Below are positions 19,377-29,054 of a stretch of DNA of 64,000 nt, piece by piece. A model generated the notes under the pieces. The model did not search any database and was not told where the DNA came from. It saw only the letters and a program-made list of their open reading frames with translations. Source of the stretch: Polynucleobacter sp. AP-Sving-400A-A2 (GTDB lineage Bacteria > Pseudomonadota > Gammaproteobacteria > Burkholderiales > Burkholderiaceae); contig NZ_CP061312.1 in the NCBI RefSeq assembly GCF_018688155.1, positions 992,001 through 1,056,000 of the forward strand, written 5' to 3'. The translations under genes were made by a program, and so were the position numbers. How positions within the stretch are numbered: the first letter of the stretch is position 1; every line of letters begins with the position of its first letter.

Positions 19377-19443
19377 AATGATCTCGTAAAGTTATTAAGA
19401 CCATTCTCCATCTATCAGGCTGGAAGGGTTATACGCACTAACC

Positions 19444-19464
19444 CTAGCCCCAAAGCTGGGCTAG
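19444..19464. terminator. Hairpin between phaC promoter region and the pgeF end
   Basis: CTAGCCC (19444-19450) pairs with GGGCTAG (19458-19464) around a seven-base loop, in the 101-base gap between the end of pgeF and the start of phaC. There is no T-run, so it is at best a weak or factor-assisted terminator. Confidence 0.25.
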
Positions 19465-19477
19465 TAATAACCCCAGG

Positions 19478-20257
19478 CTAAGCGCTTACTGCAATCCAGA
19501 TAAGTGAGGCAAAGCGACCTGTTGCCTTATCCCGGCGGTAAGAAAAGAAGCGCTCTGGGCTACTCACGGTACAAAACTCACCGCCAGTAATTTGCCGTAT
19601 ACCTAGGGCATGTAAGCGATCTCTTGCCAGTAAATAGAGATCGGCCAAGTACTTACCGGAAGTCCCGTCAATAGGAATAAAGGCCTTGGATATGATGCCT
19701 TGGCCCTGCTGAGCAAAGGCTTGTAAAACATCCTCACCCACTTCAAATGTATTCGGTCCAATCGCTGGACCCAGCCACACACTGATATCACTTATCATCA
19801 GGCCAGTAGATAGGGCAATCATTTCATCAATGGTGTTTTCCAGAACGCCACCGCTCAAACCGCGCCAACCTGCATGAGCCGCCCCAATCACCTCACCACT
19901 TCTGCTGGCAAATAATACGGGCATGCAATCCGCAGCCAAAATGGCCAACACCTCATTTGGGATGTTGGTGACTGCGGCATCCGCCTCAAATGGCCCATTG
20001 CCCAAAGAATTCCTCGAGGCTGGGGTACTTACCGTGACGCCATGAATCTGTTTGAGCCAAAGCGGTTCAGAGGGTAGCTCTGACCTGACGATGCTCCGGT
20101 TTTGGAGAACATCCGCTGAATCGTCACCTGCATTAAGTCCAAGGTTAAGACTATTGAATGGTGACTTACTAATGCCGCCTTGCCTGGTAGTACAAAAAGC
20201 CTGAATTTGCTGAGGCATAGCCCAGCTTGGTTCAATCTTATTGATTGCGTTGGTCAT
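19478..20257 (-). CDS. pgeF: Laccase-domain protein PgeF (YfiH family)
   Basis: Members of this family were long called multicopper polyphenol oxidases; bacterial members are now linked to purine-nucleoside phosphorolysis and to correct amino-acid incorporation into peptidoglycan. The conserved metal/active-site cluster is visible as LAADCMPVLFA (Cys) and GAAHAGWRG (His); the C-terminal FCTVSSPERFFSYRRDKATGR motif is typical. At 259 residues it is full length. It overlaps the upstream rluD end by 20 bases, an arrangement repeated in many proteobacteria. Confidence 0.92.
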   Translation of the reverse strand: MTNAINKIEPSWAMPQQIQAFCTTRQGGISKSPFNSLNLGLNAGDDSADVLQNRSIVRSELPSEPLWLKQIHGVTVSTPASRNSLGNGPFEADAAVTNIPNEVLAILAADCMPVLFASRSGEVIGAAHAGWRGLSGGVLENTIDEMIALSTGLMISDISVWLGPAIGPNTFEVGEDVLQAFAQQGQGIISKAFIPIDGTSGKYLADLYLLARDRLHALGIRQITGGEFCTVSSPERFFSYRRDKATGRFASLIWIAVSA

Positions 20258-21281
20258 TTTTAATGGAGGCTAATAGAGCCTCTTCTCTTGGCAAGTCAGC
20301 TTCAGTCATCTCCACCAAGGGCAATAAATCAATCAAATCTTGGGGGGGTAATCGAAACCAGGTCATGACTTCCTGAGTTGTGGGGTGCTGAAGACTTAAG
20401 GCGTAAGCATGTAAAGCCTGACGATTAAAAGGCAAAGTTTTAGCCACACCAGGGGTCCTCTTGCGATAGACCGGATCTCCCAAAAGAGGGAAACCCAAAG
20501 ACTCTAAATGAACCCGAATTTGATGGGTACGGCCAGTCTCTAAGCGACATTCCAGTAAGGCGACTGCACTTTGCGCAAAGCTGCCTTTGGCTAAGCGCCG
20601 AAATAAGGTAGCGGCAGGCTTACCTTGAGCAGATCCCGCGGACATTTTGAGCCGGTCACGCTGATCTCGTCCAACAGTTGCCAGCACCTTACCCTGGGAG
20701 GGTGCATCCCCCCACACCCAAGAAAGGTAACGTCTGCCGACTGTTCGCTCCTGAAGCTGCCTTACCAGTGAAGTTTGGGCAATATCTGTTCTAGCAACCA
20801 CCATGAGTCCAGAGGTATCTTTATCTAGTCGATGAACAATGCCCGCTCTTGGAAGCTGCTTGAGCTCCGGAAAGTGGTAGAGCAAGGCATTTAAGAGGGT
20901 TCCCGTCCAATTACCAGCAGCAGGATGAACCACGAGTCCAGCAGGTTTATTGATCACAATAATGGAGTCATCTTCATAAACAACATCTAGGGAGATATTT
21001 TCAGGAGAAAAAGCGAACTGTTCAGGCATTTCTTGAGGAAACACCTTAATACTCTCGCTCCCACGAAGTAAATGACGGACTTTGGTGACTTTTCCATCGA
21101 CAGTTACCGCCCCAGCCTCAACCCAGGATTTAAGGCGATTGCGGGAATAATCAGGCAAAGCGCCACCAAGAAACTTATCTAAACGCTCTCCACTGACCTC
21201 GGGAGGAACTTCTAGGGCTATGAAATCCTCATCATCGATATAATCAATGGGATTCGAATCGGGAGTATGCGGCAATGCCAC
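20238..21281 (-). CDS. rluD: 23S rRNA pseudouridine synthase RluD
   Basis: RluD makes pseudouridines 1911, 1915 and 1917 (E. coli numbering) in helix 69 of 23S rRNA. An S4 RNA-binding domain (about 30-95, GERLDKFLGGALPDYSRNRL) precedes the catalytic domain with HRLDKDTSGLMVVA (Asp about 150) and the GRTHQIRVHLESLGFPLLGD motif. The 347 residues fit RluC/RluD; the assignment to RluD rests on its bamD neighbour, a conserved pairing. The only in-frame start before homology begins is GTG at 21281, which overlaps the divergent bamD start. Confidence 0.92.
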   Translation of the reverse strand: MALPHTPDSNPIDYIDDEDFIALEVPPEVSGERLDKFLGGALPDYSRNRLKSWVEAGAVTVDGKVTKVRHLLRGSESIKVFPQEMPEQFAFSPENISLDVVYEDDSIIVINKPAGLVVHPAAGNWTGTLLNALLYHFPELKQLPRAGIVHRLDKDTSGLMVVARTDIAQTSLVRQLQERTVGRRYLSWVWGDAPSQGKVLATVGRDQRDRLKMSAGSAQGKPAATLFRRLAKGSFAQSAVALLECRLETGRTHQIRVHLESLGFPLLGDPVYRKRTPGVAKTLPFNRQALHAYALSLQHPTTQEVMTWFRLPPQDLIDLLPLVEMTEADLPREEALLASIKNDQRNQ

Positions 21282-22174
21282 GCTTAAAGAGCCTTTTAGT
21301 TATGTCGGACGTTATTACAGACGCCAGTTTAAGGCTTGCGACCACCCTTGGGTCATCTTCCAGAAAATCCTTTATTTCTCTCCTTGTTGGCGCTAGCGCT
21401 GCTTGTCTTGTCCTGAGTGGATGCGCAGGCAGTGATGGCCAAAAAGATGACACTGATATTTGGTCAGAAACAAAACTGTATTCCGAAGCCACCGAGAAAA
21501 TGAAGGACGCGGACTATGCAAAGTGCGGTAAGTATTTTGAAAAGTTAGAAGGTCGCTTCCCATTTGGACCTTATTCTCAACAGGCACAAATTAATGCCGC
21601 CTTCTGCTATTGGAAAGCGCAAGAGCAAGCCCAGGCTCTAGTTGCTATCGATCGATTTATCAAGCTTCATCAAGGCAGTCCCAATTTAGATTACGGCTAT
21701 TACCTCAAGGGCTTAATCAGCTTTAATGATGATTTGGGTTGGCTCGGTAAATTTACAGGGCAAGATTTGAGTGAGCGTGACCCGAAGGCGGCTAAAGAAG
21801 CTTTTGAATCTTTCAAGGTTGTTGTTGAGCGTTTTCCTGATAGTAAATATGCGCCCGATTCTTTAGATCGGATGCGTTATATCGTGAATTCATTAGCAGA
21901 GGCGGATGTCATTGTGGCTCGCTTCTACTATCAACGCGGCGCCTACTTAGCCTCTGCTAATCGAGCTCAGCTGGTTATACGAGATTATGATCGCGCACCA
22001 GCCGTTGAGGAGGCGCTCTACCTTCTGACAAAGTCTTATGAGAAGCTGGGCATGACTGATCTTAGTAACGATGCAGCCCGTGTCTTTAAGCTGAACTTCC
22101 CCGACAGTCAAATGCTGATCACTGGTCAACGTGTTCAAAAAGAACGTCGCTGGTGGCAGATCTGGAATAAGTAA
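21275..22174 (+). CDS. bamD: Outer-membrane assembly lipoprotein BamD
   Basis: BamD is an essential lipoprotein of the BAM complex inserting beta-barrel proteins into the outer membrane. A lipoprotein signal with lipobox LSGC places the acylated cysteine at residue 50 counted from 21275; TPR-like repeats follow (YSEATEKMKDADYAKCGKYF, PNLDYGYYLKGL and others). GGGAG at 21261-21265 supports the ATG at 21275, but this gives an unusually long signal region; ATG at 21302 (codon 10) is an alternative without a clear ribosome site. With the first start the gene overlaps the divergent rluD start by seven bases. Confidence 0.92.
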   Translation: MPRLKSLLVMSDVITDASLRLATTLGSSSRKSFISLLVGASAACLVLSGCAGSDGQKDDTDIWSETKLYSEATEKMKDADYAKCGKYFEKLEGRFPFGPYSQQAQINAAFCYWKAQEQAQALVAIDRFIKLHQGSPNLDYGYYLKGLISFNDDLGWLGKFTGQDLSERDPKAAKEAFESFKVVVERFPDSKYAPDSLDRMRYIVNSLAEADVIVARFYYQRGAYLASANRAQLVIRDYDRAPAVEEALYLLTKSYEKLGMTDLSNDAARVFKLNFPDSQMLITGQRVQKERRWWQIWNK

Positions 22175-22205
22175 GGGCTAATAAGAATCAATAACGCCAG
22201 CCATT

Positions 22206-23330
22206 TCACTCAGTAAGGACCGGCACCCTCTGCGCCAATGCGCAAATCAGTTCATAACCGATGGTGCCGCTCATTTGAGCTACATCATCTACTGGTACCT
22301 CGTTGCCCCATAGCTCCACCACAGTGCCTATCTTGGCATTGGGTGCCTCGCGCAGATCAATCGTCAGCATGTCCATAGAGACTCTTCCAACAATTGGGCA
22401 AATGACGCCATCGCCCTGAGCATCAGCAGCCCCAACCCAAACCGGTGTGCCATCTTCCGCATGACGTGGATATCCGTCGGCATAGCCACCAGCGATCACA
22501 CCAATGCGCATATCTTCTGGAGCTTGATAGCGACCACCGTAACCCACATGATCACCTTTCTTGAGATTTTGAATATCGATGATTTCACTACGCAAACTCA
22601 TCACTGCTTGAAATTCAGTGCGGACGATGTCGGCATGCACCCCAGTTGGCGAAACACCGTAAAGCAAAATACCCGGACGCACCCAATCCCCCAATGCGTT
22701 GCGATGCCAAAGGATCGCGGCTGAATTCGCTAAGGAAGATGGCGCCTCAAGTCCTTCGGTAGTTTTGTTAAAACACTCCATTTGCTCTCCGACCGTTGGC
22801 GAATGCTCAACCTGGTCCGCATTAGCAAAGTGAGTCATGTGGTGTAGATGGTATCCGGCAGCGTGCAAACGGTGAAAGGCAGTACGATAATCCTCCGGCC
22901 TAAAACCAAGGCGATTCATTCCAGAATTCAGTTTCAGGAAGACGTTTATTGGGCGACCTGAATGATTTTGGACGCTTTCTAGCCAAATAACCTGCTTCTC
23001 ACTGTGAACCACTAAGTCACATTGAAGCTTAATTACTAGCTCTAGCTCTCGCCGACTAAAAAGACCCTCTAAAAGGAGGATGCGACCTCCCCAACTATGA
23101 TCTCTTAGCCATTGAGCATCAGCAATATCGAGCAAGGCAAAGCCATCGGTAGATTCCAGCCCCTTAAAGGCGGCTTCTAGGCTGTGGCCATAGGCTTTTG
23201 CCTTCACAACTGACCAGATCTTCGATTCTGGGGCAAGCTCCCGAATACGGCCTAAATTATGTCGAAAGGCATCAGTGTGTATAGTTGCCACAATAGGCCT
23301 ACTAATAAAACGGTTAGCCGACTGACTCAT
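22206..23330 (-). CDS. alr: Alanine racemase
   Basis: Alr is a PLP enzyme that supplies D-alanine for peptidoglycan. The PLP lysine is in SVVKAKAYGHS (about residue 43), GYGGRYQAPE carries the catalytic tyrosine region, and VGRVSMDMLTIDL with the substrate-binding methionine closes the barrel. At 374 residues it is normal. A strong AGGAGG lies six bases before the ATG at 23330. It is divergent from lplT over 48 bases containing an AT-rich TTAATTAATTAAT stretch that could serve both promoters. Confidence 0.95.
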   Translation of the reverse strand: MSQSANRFISRPIVATIHTDAFRHNLGRIRELAPESKIWSVVKAKAYGHSLEAAFKGLESTDGFALLDIADAQWLRDHSWGGRILLLEGLFSRRELELVIKLQCDLVVHSEKQVIWLESVQNHSGRPINVFLKLNSGMNRLGFRPEDYRTAFHRLHAAGYHLHHMTHFANADQVEHSPTVGEQMECFNKTTEGLEAPSSLANSAAILWHRNALGDWVRPGILLYGVSPTGVHADIVRTEFQAVMSLRSEIIDIQNLKKGDHVGYGGRYQAPEDMRIGVIAGGYADGYPRHAEDGTPVWVGAADAQGDGVICPIVGRVSMDMLTIDLREAPNAKIGTVVELWGNEVPVDDVAQMSGTIGYELICALAQRVPVLTE

Positions 23331-23378
23331 TTACACCCTCCTTTCATGTTTTAATTAATTAATGACTAGATTGTACGA

Positions 23379-24698
23379 ATGAACCGTAGTTTTTACATCA
23401 TTATGGCGGCGCAATTTTTTTCGTCGCTTGCTGATAACGCCTTGCTGATCGCAGCAATCGCCCTCTTGGTCCAGCTTAATGCTCCGGCCTGGATGACTCC
23501 TTTGCTCAAATTATTCTTTGTCCTCTCTTATGTATTGCTGGCAGCCTTTGTGGGGGCTTTTGCTGACTCCCGCCCCAAGGGTAATGTCATGTTCATTACC
23601 AATACGATTAAGTTTATCGGTTGCGTAGTCATGCTATTCGGAAGCCACCCCTTACTGGCCTATGCAATTGTGGGACTAGGAGCTGCTGCCTATTCACCTG
23701 CTAAGTACGGCATTCTCACAGAACTACTCCCCCCAGAAAAGCTGGTGGCAGCCAATGGCTGGATTGAGGGGCTTACGGTAGGCTCCATCATCATGGGCAC
23801 CGTTCTTGGCGGAGTGTTGATTAGCAAGTCCGTATCTGAAAGTCTCCTGGGATTTGATATACCCGTCCTAGAAACTGGCATCGATACTGCGGCAGAGTCC
23901 GCCATCATGATCATCATGATGATTTATGTTCTGGCAGCACTCATTAATTTACGCATCCCCGATACTGGAGCCCGCTACGAGTCCCAAAAAACCAACCCAA
24001 TCGAGTTGGTAAAAGATTTTGCTGTCTGCTTCAAGACCCTTTGGGATGATCGTCTTGGCCAGATCTCATTGGCAGTCACCACTCTATTTTGGGGTGCCGG
24101 TGCCACCTTACAATTTATTGTGATTAAGTGGGCTCAGGTTGCTCTTCATATGACCTTATCCCAAGGCGCTATTCTTCAAGCAATATCTGCATTTGGGGTT
24201 GCTGGAGGAGCTATGTATGCCGCCTGGCGCATCCCTCTCAGAAATTCACTGAAGGTACTCCCCTATGGCATTGCCATGGGTTTAGTCGTTTGTGTCATGG
24301 CTATCTACAACTCTGACATGCTGCCTAACATTACGGTCTTGACTGTTGGGCAGTTTGAGCTTTCACTCAAATTGATACCAGCATACTTCTTATTGATTTT
24401 GGTGGGCTGGTTGGCGGGCTATTTTGTAGTGCCCATGAATGCCCTACTGCAACATCGTGGGCACGTACTAATGTCAGCTGGCCACTCCATTGCAGTTCAA
24501 AACTTTAATGAAAATATTTCTGTTTTGATGATGCTACTAATCTACTCTGGATTGATTTGGTTGGATGTTCCAATTCAGGCAGTCATTATTGGCTTTGGCG
24601 TAGTAGTGAGTGTGATCATGTGGATGGTAATTAAACGTCATGCTGCCAATCAAGCTGAATATGACTCGATGCATTTAATTGGTGAACACAAGCACTAA
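23379..24698 (+). CDS. lplT: Lysophospholipid transporter LplT
   Basis: LplT flips lysophospholipids across the inner membrane for re-acylation. About 12 hydrophobic segments span the 439 residues, starting with FYIIMAAQFFSSLADNALLI; the motif PAKYGILTELLPPEKLVAANGWIEG is characteristic of the family. In enterobacteria lplT is fused or paired with aas acyltransferase; here no such partner is adjacent. There is no good Shine-Dalgarno before the ATG. It ends nine bases before the convergent gene at 24708. Confidence 0.9.
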   Translation: MNRSFYIIMAAQFFSSLADNALLIAAIALLVQLNAPAWMTPLLKLFFVLSYVLLAAFVGAFADSRPKGNVMFITNTIKFIGCVVMLFGSHPLLAYAIVGLGAAAYSPAKYGILTELLPPEKLVAANGWIEGLTVGSIIMGTVLGGVLISKSVSESLLGFDIPVLETGIDTAAESAIMIIMMIYVLAALINLRIPDTGARYESQKTNPIELVKDFAVCFKTLWDDRLGQISLAVTTLFWGAGATLQFIVIKWAQVALHMTLSQGAILQAISAFGVAGGAMYAAWRIPLRNSLKVLPYGIAMGLVVCVMAIYNSDMLPNITVLTVGQFELSLKLIPAYFLLILVGWLAGYFVVPMNALLQHRGHVLMSAGHSIAVQNFNENISVLMMLLIYSGLIWLDVPIQAVIIGFGVVVSVIMWMVIKRHAANQAEYDSMHLIGEHKH

Positions 24699-24707
24699 GT
24701 CTAGGGC

Positions 24708-25256
24708 CTAGATATTTTGCAATACTGACTTAGCAAGCAGTAGATCTTGCCAAAATAGAGCCTTATCTTTCGGCCTTGAAAGTAATTGATTTAATTCAAA
24801 AGTAGCTATCAGCGGCAGATCCTCTGCACCATCAGCATTAATTGCTAAAACAGTTTCGCGAAGTTCTGGCAGTGCATCCCGCTCACCAGATAGTTTTTGA
24901 GCAGCAGCGCCACCAAAGGCTAAGGCAACTATGGGTGTTCCATCTTGCGGCAATAGGTCGGGATTGAATTTATCCGCGGGATTTTTCCAAGACCACTCTT
25001 TTGGAGTTAAACCGAGAACTCGAATGACATTCTGAAAAAGGACTTCGGCATCACCCTGAGGTTTATTACCAAAAAACCACCAGATTCCTAAAGAATGACG
25101 CTCTTGTGTTTCTGTAGCAGGCAATACAGGGGCAGACTGATCATTACTTACCTCGGCAGCAAGTATTGCTTGAGTGGGCTCTGGAGCAGCGTCGCGCAAT
25201 GTCCACTCAGTGATGCCCATCTCTTTAAGAAAGGTGGAGTTGGTGCTCATATTCAT
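24708..25256 (-). CDS. Degenerate family-4 uracil-DNA glycosylase-like protein
   Basis: The 182-residue product fits the outline of a family-4 uracil-DNA glycosylase (UdgA type): GIWWFFGNKPQGDAEVLFQN (about 57-76) occupies the place of the GEAPG motif, PIVALAFGGAAAQKLSG matches the ILALG..AA strand, and LPLIATFELNQLLSRPKDK matches the P-hhhTYHPAYLLR-P motif, with the catalytic-loop histidine lost. There is not a single cysteine, so the 4Fe-4S cluster of the family cannot form. It overlaps rimI by four bases (ATGA), a locus where other Burkholderiales carry a glycosylase gene. It is probably no longer a glycosylase; homology is judged by eye. Confidence 0.6.
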   Translation of the reverse strand: MNMSTNSTFLKEMGITEWTLRDAAPEPTQAILAAEVSNDQSAPVLPATETQERHSLGIWWFFGNKPQGDAEVLFQNVIRVLGLTPKEWSWKNPADKFNPDLLPQDGTPIVALAFGGAAAQKLSGERDALPELRETVLAINADGAEDLPLIATFELNQLLSRPKDKALFWQDLLLAKSVLQNI

Positions 25257-25798
25257 ACCTCAAGCTTAATCGATTTAGCCAAAACTAGCGCATCTTCACG
25301 CAAGCCATTGACAGCATCGACTGGGTAATAATTTTTTCGTAAACCAATCTGCTCATAGCCAAGACTTTGATAGAGGTGAAGGGCTGCCTCGTTGCTAGGA
25401 CGAACCTCTAAAATAATGCGAGGCATGTTTTGCTGTGCAGCTACACCCTCAATTGCACTCATCATTTTTACGCCGATACCTAAGCGACGTAACTTAGGTG
25501 AGACAGTAATATTTAGGAGATGCAATTCGTCTACAGCGGGAAACAAGATGCAATAGGCCCAAAGAATATCTGGATCTAAATAACTCCCTTTTACCGCATC
25601 TGCTAATTGGGGTCTCACGCAATAAGCCCAATGACCCACAGCCAATGAGTCTGAGAAATTACCCTTAGTCCATGGGTGAATGTGTGAAACAGCTTCAATA
25701 GCCAAAACTGAATCTAAATCTGCCGCGGTCATAGGCAAAAATGAAAGCTCAGAAACGCCTTCAGTATTCGATTGCACAGAGTGAAGCTTATCAACCAT
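25253..25798 (-). CDS. rimI: Ribosomal protein S18-alanine N-acetyltransferase
   Basis: RimI is a GNAT enzyme acetylating the N-terminal alanine of ribosomal protein S18. The acetyl-CoA loop is in SPKLRRLGIGVKMMSAIE (about 102-119), preceded by LHLLNITVS, and the C-terminal LEVRPSNEAALHLYQSLGYEQIGLRKNYY motif ends at the characteristic tyrosines. At 181 residues it has an N-terminal extension of about 15 over the E. coli protein. It overlaps tsaB by eight bases and the following gene by four. Confidence 0.93.
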   Translation of the reverse strand: MVDKLHSVQSNTEGVSELSFLPMTAADLDSVLAIEAVSHIHPWTKGNFSDSLAVGHWAYCVRPQLADAVKGSYLDPDILWAYCILFPAVDELHLLNITVSPKLRRLGIGVKMMSAIEGVAAQQNMPRIILEVRPSNEAALHLYQSLGYEQIGLRKNYYPVDAVNGLREDALVLAKSIKLEV

Positions 25799-26513
25799 GT
25801 TGTTGACTTCGCTCCGCAGAAGTCAAAGCTACCTTATTGCGAATGTATAGCGGCTCCAGCAAGTGAATATCTTGTTGCAGACCTTGACTCCACATGTTTT
25901 GCGCGCAAGCTAAAACGCCCAAGGCATTGACTCCGATAGTTGAATCGAGATGGGCGCTAGAAAATGGATTGGGAGCAGTAACAAAAAGGCGATCACCAAA
26001 CTCAGCAATTGCACTTCCCGCTAGAAAATCAATCTGCGTGAGCTCAACTCCCTCTGGAGCAGTTAGGTGAATATCATCCTGACGTGCAAGTAATAGATTA
26101 GCTCCAACTCGATAGCGAGCCCAGTAAACCTCCCCCATGCGAGCATCAACAGCAATGACACAAGACTGCGCCCCAGATGCGATAAATGCAGGGGTTTGAG
26201 CCAGTTGACTGGCAATAGCATCCAAACTAGCGATGGGAAGCACTGGCAGGCGAGCAGCTGTTGCCAAACCCTGAACAGCAGCAACGCCAAGGCGAACACC
26301 TGTGAAAGCCCCAGGACCGATTCCTATGGCAATGGCATCCAAATCGGCAAGTTCGATCGAGGCTTCGGATAACAACTCTTGAACCCAAGGTAATAAAAGT
26401 TGACTAGCTCCAGCCGACACCTTTTGGTGGCGAACTATAGGGGGAGCATTAGCTAAAGATAAAGCCACCGAACACCATGCCGAGGAGGTATCGATGGCCA
26501 ATATATGGGTCAA
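25791..26513 (-). CDS. tsaB: tRNA t6A biosynthesis protein TsaB
   Basis: TsaB partners TsaD and TsaE in making N6-threonylcarbamoyladenosine at position 37 of ANN-decoding tRNAs. It is an inactive ASKHA-fold protein: ILAIDTSSAWCSVAL starts it and the IGIGPGAFTGVRLGVA motif (about 62-77) is diagnostic. At 240 residues it is normal. The start appears to be TTG at 26513; no ATG or GTG lies close to the conserved N-terminus. It overlaps rimI and is 17 bases after the VOC gene, so it may be read from the methylmalonyl-CoA operon. Confidence 0.93.
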   Translation of the reverse strand: MTHILAIDTSSAWCSVALSLANAPPIVRHQKVSAGASQLLLPWVQELLSEASIELADLDAIAIGIGPGAFTGVRLGVAAVQGLATAARLPVLPIASLDAIASQLAQTPAFIASGAQSCVIAVDARMGEVYWARYRVGANLLLARQDDIHLTAPEGVELTQIDFLAGSAIAEFGDRLFVTAPNPFSSAHLDSTIGVNALGVLACAQNMWSQGLQQDIHLLEPLYIRNKVALTSAERSQQHG

Positions 26514-26530
26514 TGGGAACTCTCTTGATC

Positions 26531-26995
26531 TTATAAACTCAAGCTTGCAATGATATCTGGTGGCGCCTGAACTAGTTCAATCAATACGCCCTCACCGCAA
26601 AGAGGAAACGCTTCATTTCCTTTGGGGTGAACAAAAGTAATGTCATAGCCAGCAGCGCCCTTACGTATCCCGCCAGGAGCAAAGCGAAGACCTTGGGAAG
26701 ATAACCATTCAACAGCCTTTGGAAGGTCATCAACCCATAAGCCAATGTGATTCAGGGGTGTTTGATGAACAGCGGGCTTCTTTTCGATATCGAATGGCTG
26801 CATCAAATCCACTTCAATCTCATGAGCCCCCTTACCGATCGAGCAAATATCCTCATCTACGTTTTCACGTTCGGATACAAAAGTGCTTTTGTACTCAAAG
26901 CCTAATAAGTCAACCCAAAGCTTACGAAGACGATTCTTGTCTTCTCCGCCGATAGCAATCTGCTGAATCCCCAATATCTTGAATGGCTTAGTCAT
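26531..26995 (-). CDS. VOC-fold protein, candidate methylmalonyl-CoA epimerase
   Basis: Two paired beta-alpha-beta-beta-beta modules of the vicinal-oxygen-chelate fold are visible: [11 protein letters not shown]...[12 protein letters not shown], then [25 protein letters not shown] and [10 protein letters not shown]. The context, directly downstream of pccA in an operon with mcm and meaB, suggests the (S)- to (R)-methylmalonyl-CoA epimerase. Against this, the first metal ligand of the epimerase family (His in DHIGIAV) is Gln here. The ATG at 26995 (154 aa) has AAGG six bases upstream; it overlaps the end of pccA. Glyoxalase-like function is the alternative. Confidence 0.65.
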   Translation of the reverse strand: MTKPFKILGIQQIAIGGEDKNRLRKLWVDLLGFEYKSTFVSERENVDEDICSIGKGAHEIEVDLMQPFDIEKKPAVHQTPLNHIGLWVDDLPKAVEWLSSQGLRFAPGGIRKGAAGYDITFVHPKGNEAFPLCGEGVLIELVQAPPDIIASLSL

Positions 26996-27002
26996 GATTG
27001 CC

Positions 27003-29039
27003 TTATTCAAAGCGAATGATCATTTGATCAACTGCCAAGCTTTCACCAACATTGGCACAGATTTCAGCAACGACACCATCTTGAGCAGCAACAAGCGTGT
27101 TCTCCATCTTCATTGCTTCAATGGCAGCTAATTTTTGACCGGCTGTAACAGTCTCGCCAACTTTGACAGAAACATTGCTCAACAGACCTGGCATAGGCGA
27201 CATTACTAACTTAGAGGTATCTGGCGGGATCTTGACCAACATACGGCGCTGAAGCTCGGCACCGAGGGGGCTAAGCACCATACACTCAAAATGGGCGCCA
27301 TCTAAAACAAGCGCGTATTTCACACCCTTACGCTCAACCTGCGCAGTAATTTTTTGCGTGTCATTGATGGTGGCGTGTAAACAAATTTCACCTGGACGCC
27401 ATTTGCTAACGATGTTGTAAGAAGTAACATCACTTCCCTCTTCAATGTAGACAGAGTAAATGCCGTCTTTAAGCTCAACCCGGATAGGGATTTCTTTGAT
27501 GTCTTCGCTTGAGCCTACCCTCGATCCAGTGACAACGACAAACCTCTTGGCAATGGTCATTTCATGACCAGCTAACTGGCCATCAATCATTTTGATGTGC
27601 TCAAGATAGCGATAGCGCATGAATGCCGCTAGGGCTGCTAAACGTTGAGGATCGGCTGGTTGTACAGAATCTTTTTTGAAACCATCTGGATACTCTTCAG
27701 CAATAAAGCCAGTTGTAAAGTCTCCCGATACAAATCGGGGGTGCTGCAATAAAGCGGCTTGAAAAGGAATATTTGAGTGGATACCACGAATAACAAAGTC
27801 ATTTAGTGCTGAGCGCATCTTTTCTATTGCTTCAGTACGATCCTTGCCATGCACAATCAGTTTGGCAATCATAGAGTCGTAATACATCGGGATCTCGCCA
27901 CCCTCATAGACGCCTGTATCGACACGCACGCCATCTTGCTCTGCTGGCGGACGGTATTTAACTAAGCGGCCAGTCGATGGCAAGAAGTTACGAAATGGAT
28001 CATCTGCATTAATACGGCACTCCATCGACCAACCATCTAGCTTGATATCTTCCTGCTTAAATGCCAGCTTTTCACCAGCAGCCACACGAATCATCTGCTC
28101 AACTAAATCGAGACCAGTAATGCCTTCAGTCACTGGGTGCTCTACTTGCAGGCGGGTATTCATCTCGAGGAAGTAGAAGGACTTGTCTTTACCTACTACG
28201 AACTCTACGGTACCAGCAGATTGATAGTTAACAGCCTTTGCTAAAGCAACGGCTTGCTCACCCATAGCCTTACGTGTTGCAGGATCAATAAAAGGAGATG
28301 GAGCCTCTTCAATTACCTTTTGATGGCGGCGCTGAATCGAGCAATCACGCTCACCGAGATACACGATATTGCCGTGTGCATCACCCAGCACCTGAATCTC
28401 AATATGACGAGGGCCTTCAACAAATTTTTCAATGAAGACACGATCATCACCGAAGCTATTGAGGGCTTCAGTACGACAGGCTGTAAAGCCCTCAAAAGCC
28501 TCTTTGTCATTAAAGGCTACACGTAAACCTTTACCACCACCTCCTGCTGATGCCTTAATCATGACGGGATAGCCAATACCTTGGGCAATCTTGACAGCAT
28601 CTTCCGCCTTTTCAATTGCTTCATTAAATCCAGGAATCGTATTAACCTTAGCTTCTAAGGCAAGTTTTTTGGAAGCAATCTTGTCGCCCATCGCTGCGAT
28701 AGACTGATGTTTAGGGCCGATAAAAACAATGCCCTCTTCTTCGCAACGACGTGCAAATTGCTCATTTTCGGATAAGAAACCGTAGCCAGGATGAACTGCT
28801 TCGGCTCCAGTATCCTTGCAGGCTTGAATGATGCGATCCATTACGAGGTAGGATTCACGTGATGGTGCAGGCCCGATACAAACTGCTTCATCAGCCATCT
28901 GTACATGGCGCGCTTCCTTATCAGCTTCAGAGTAGACAGCAACCGTCTTAATACCCATCTTTTTGGCGGTTTTCATCACACGGCAAGCGATCTCGCCGCG
29001 GTTGGCAATCAAAATTTTCTTAAACATTTTTGTAGTCAT
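27003..29039 (-). CDS. pccA: Propionyl-CoA carboxylase alpha subunit (biotin carboxylase + BCCP)
   Basis: This subunit carboxylates biotin with ATP and bicarbonate and carries the biotin. The biotin carboxylase module (about 5-450) has [13 protein letters not shown], the glycine-rich ATP loop [14 protein letters not shown] and [10 protein letters not shown] middle BT-like domain follows, and the biotinyl domain ends the protein with the biotinylated lysine in EAMKMENTL (about 645). At 678 residues it matches PCC rather than 3-methylcrotonyl-CoA or geranyl-CoA carboxylase only by context (mcm, meaB). CGGA precedes the ATG at 29039; codon 5 is another ATG. Confidence 0.93.
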   Translation of the reverse strand: MTTKMFKKILIANRGEIACRVMKTAKKMGIKTVAVYSEADKEARHVQMADEAVCIGPAPSRESYLVMDRIIQACKDTGAEAVHPGYGFLSENEQFARRCEEEGIVFIGPKHQSIAAMGDKIASKKLALEAKVNTIPGFNEAIEKAEDAVKIAQGIGYPVMIKASAGGGGKGLRVAFNDKEAFEGFTACRTEALNSFGDDRVFIEKFVEGPRHIEIQVLGDAHGNIVYLGERDCSIQRRHQKVIEEAPSPFIDPATRKAMGEQAVALAKAVNYQSAGTVEFVVGKDKSFYFLEMNTRLQVEHPVTEGITGLDLVEQMIRVAAGEKLAFKQEDIKLDGWSMECRINADDPFRNFLPSTGRLVKYRPPAEQDGVRVDTGVYEGGEIPMYYDSMIAKLIVHGKDRTEAIEKMRSALNDFVIRGIHSNIPFQAALLQHPRFVSGDFTTGFIAEEYPDGFKKDSVQPADPQRLAALAAFMRYRYLEHIKMIDGQLAGHEMTIAKRFVVVTGSRVGSSEDIKEIPIRVELKDGIYSVYIEEGSDVTSYNIVSKWRPGEICLHATINDTQKITAQVERKGVKYALVLDGAHFECMVLSPLGAELQRRMLVKIPPDTSKLVMSPMPGLLSNVSVKVGETVTAGQKLAAIEAMKMENTLVAAQDGVVAEICANVGESLAVDQMIIRFE

Positions 29040-29054
29040 GATTTTTCCGGCGCC

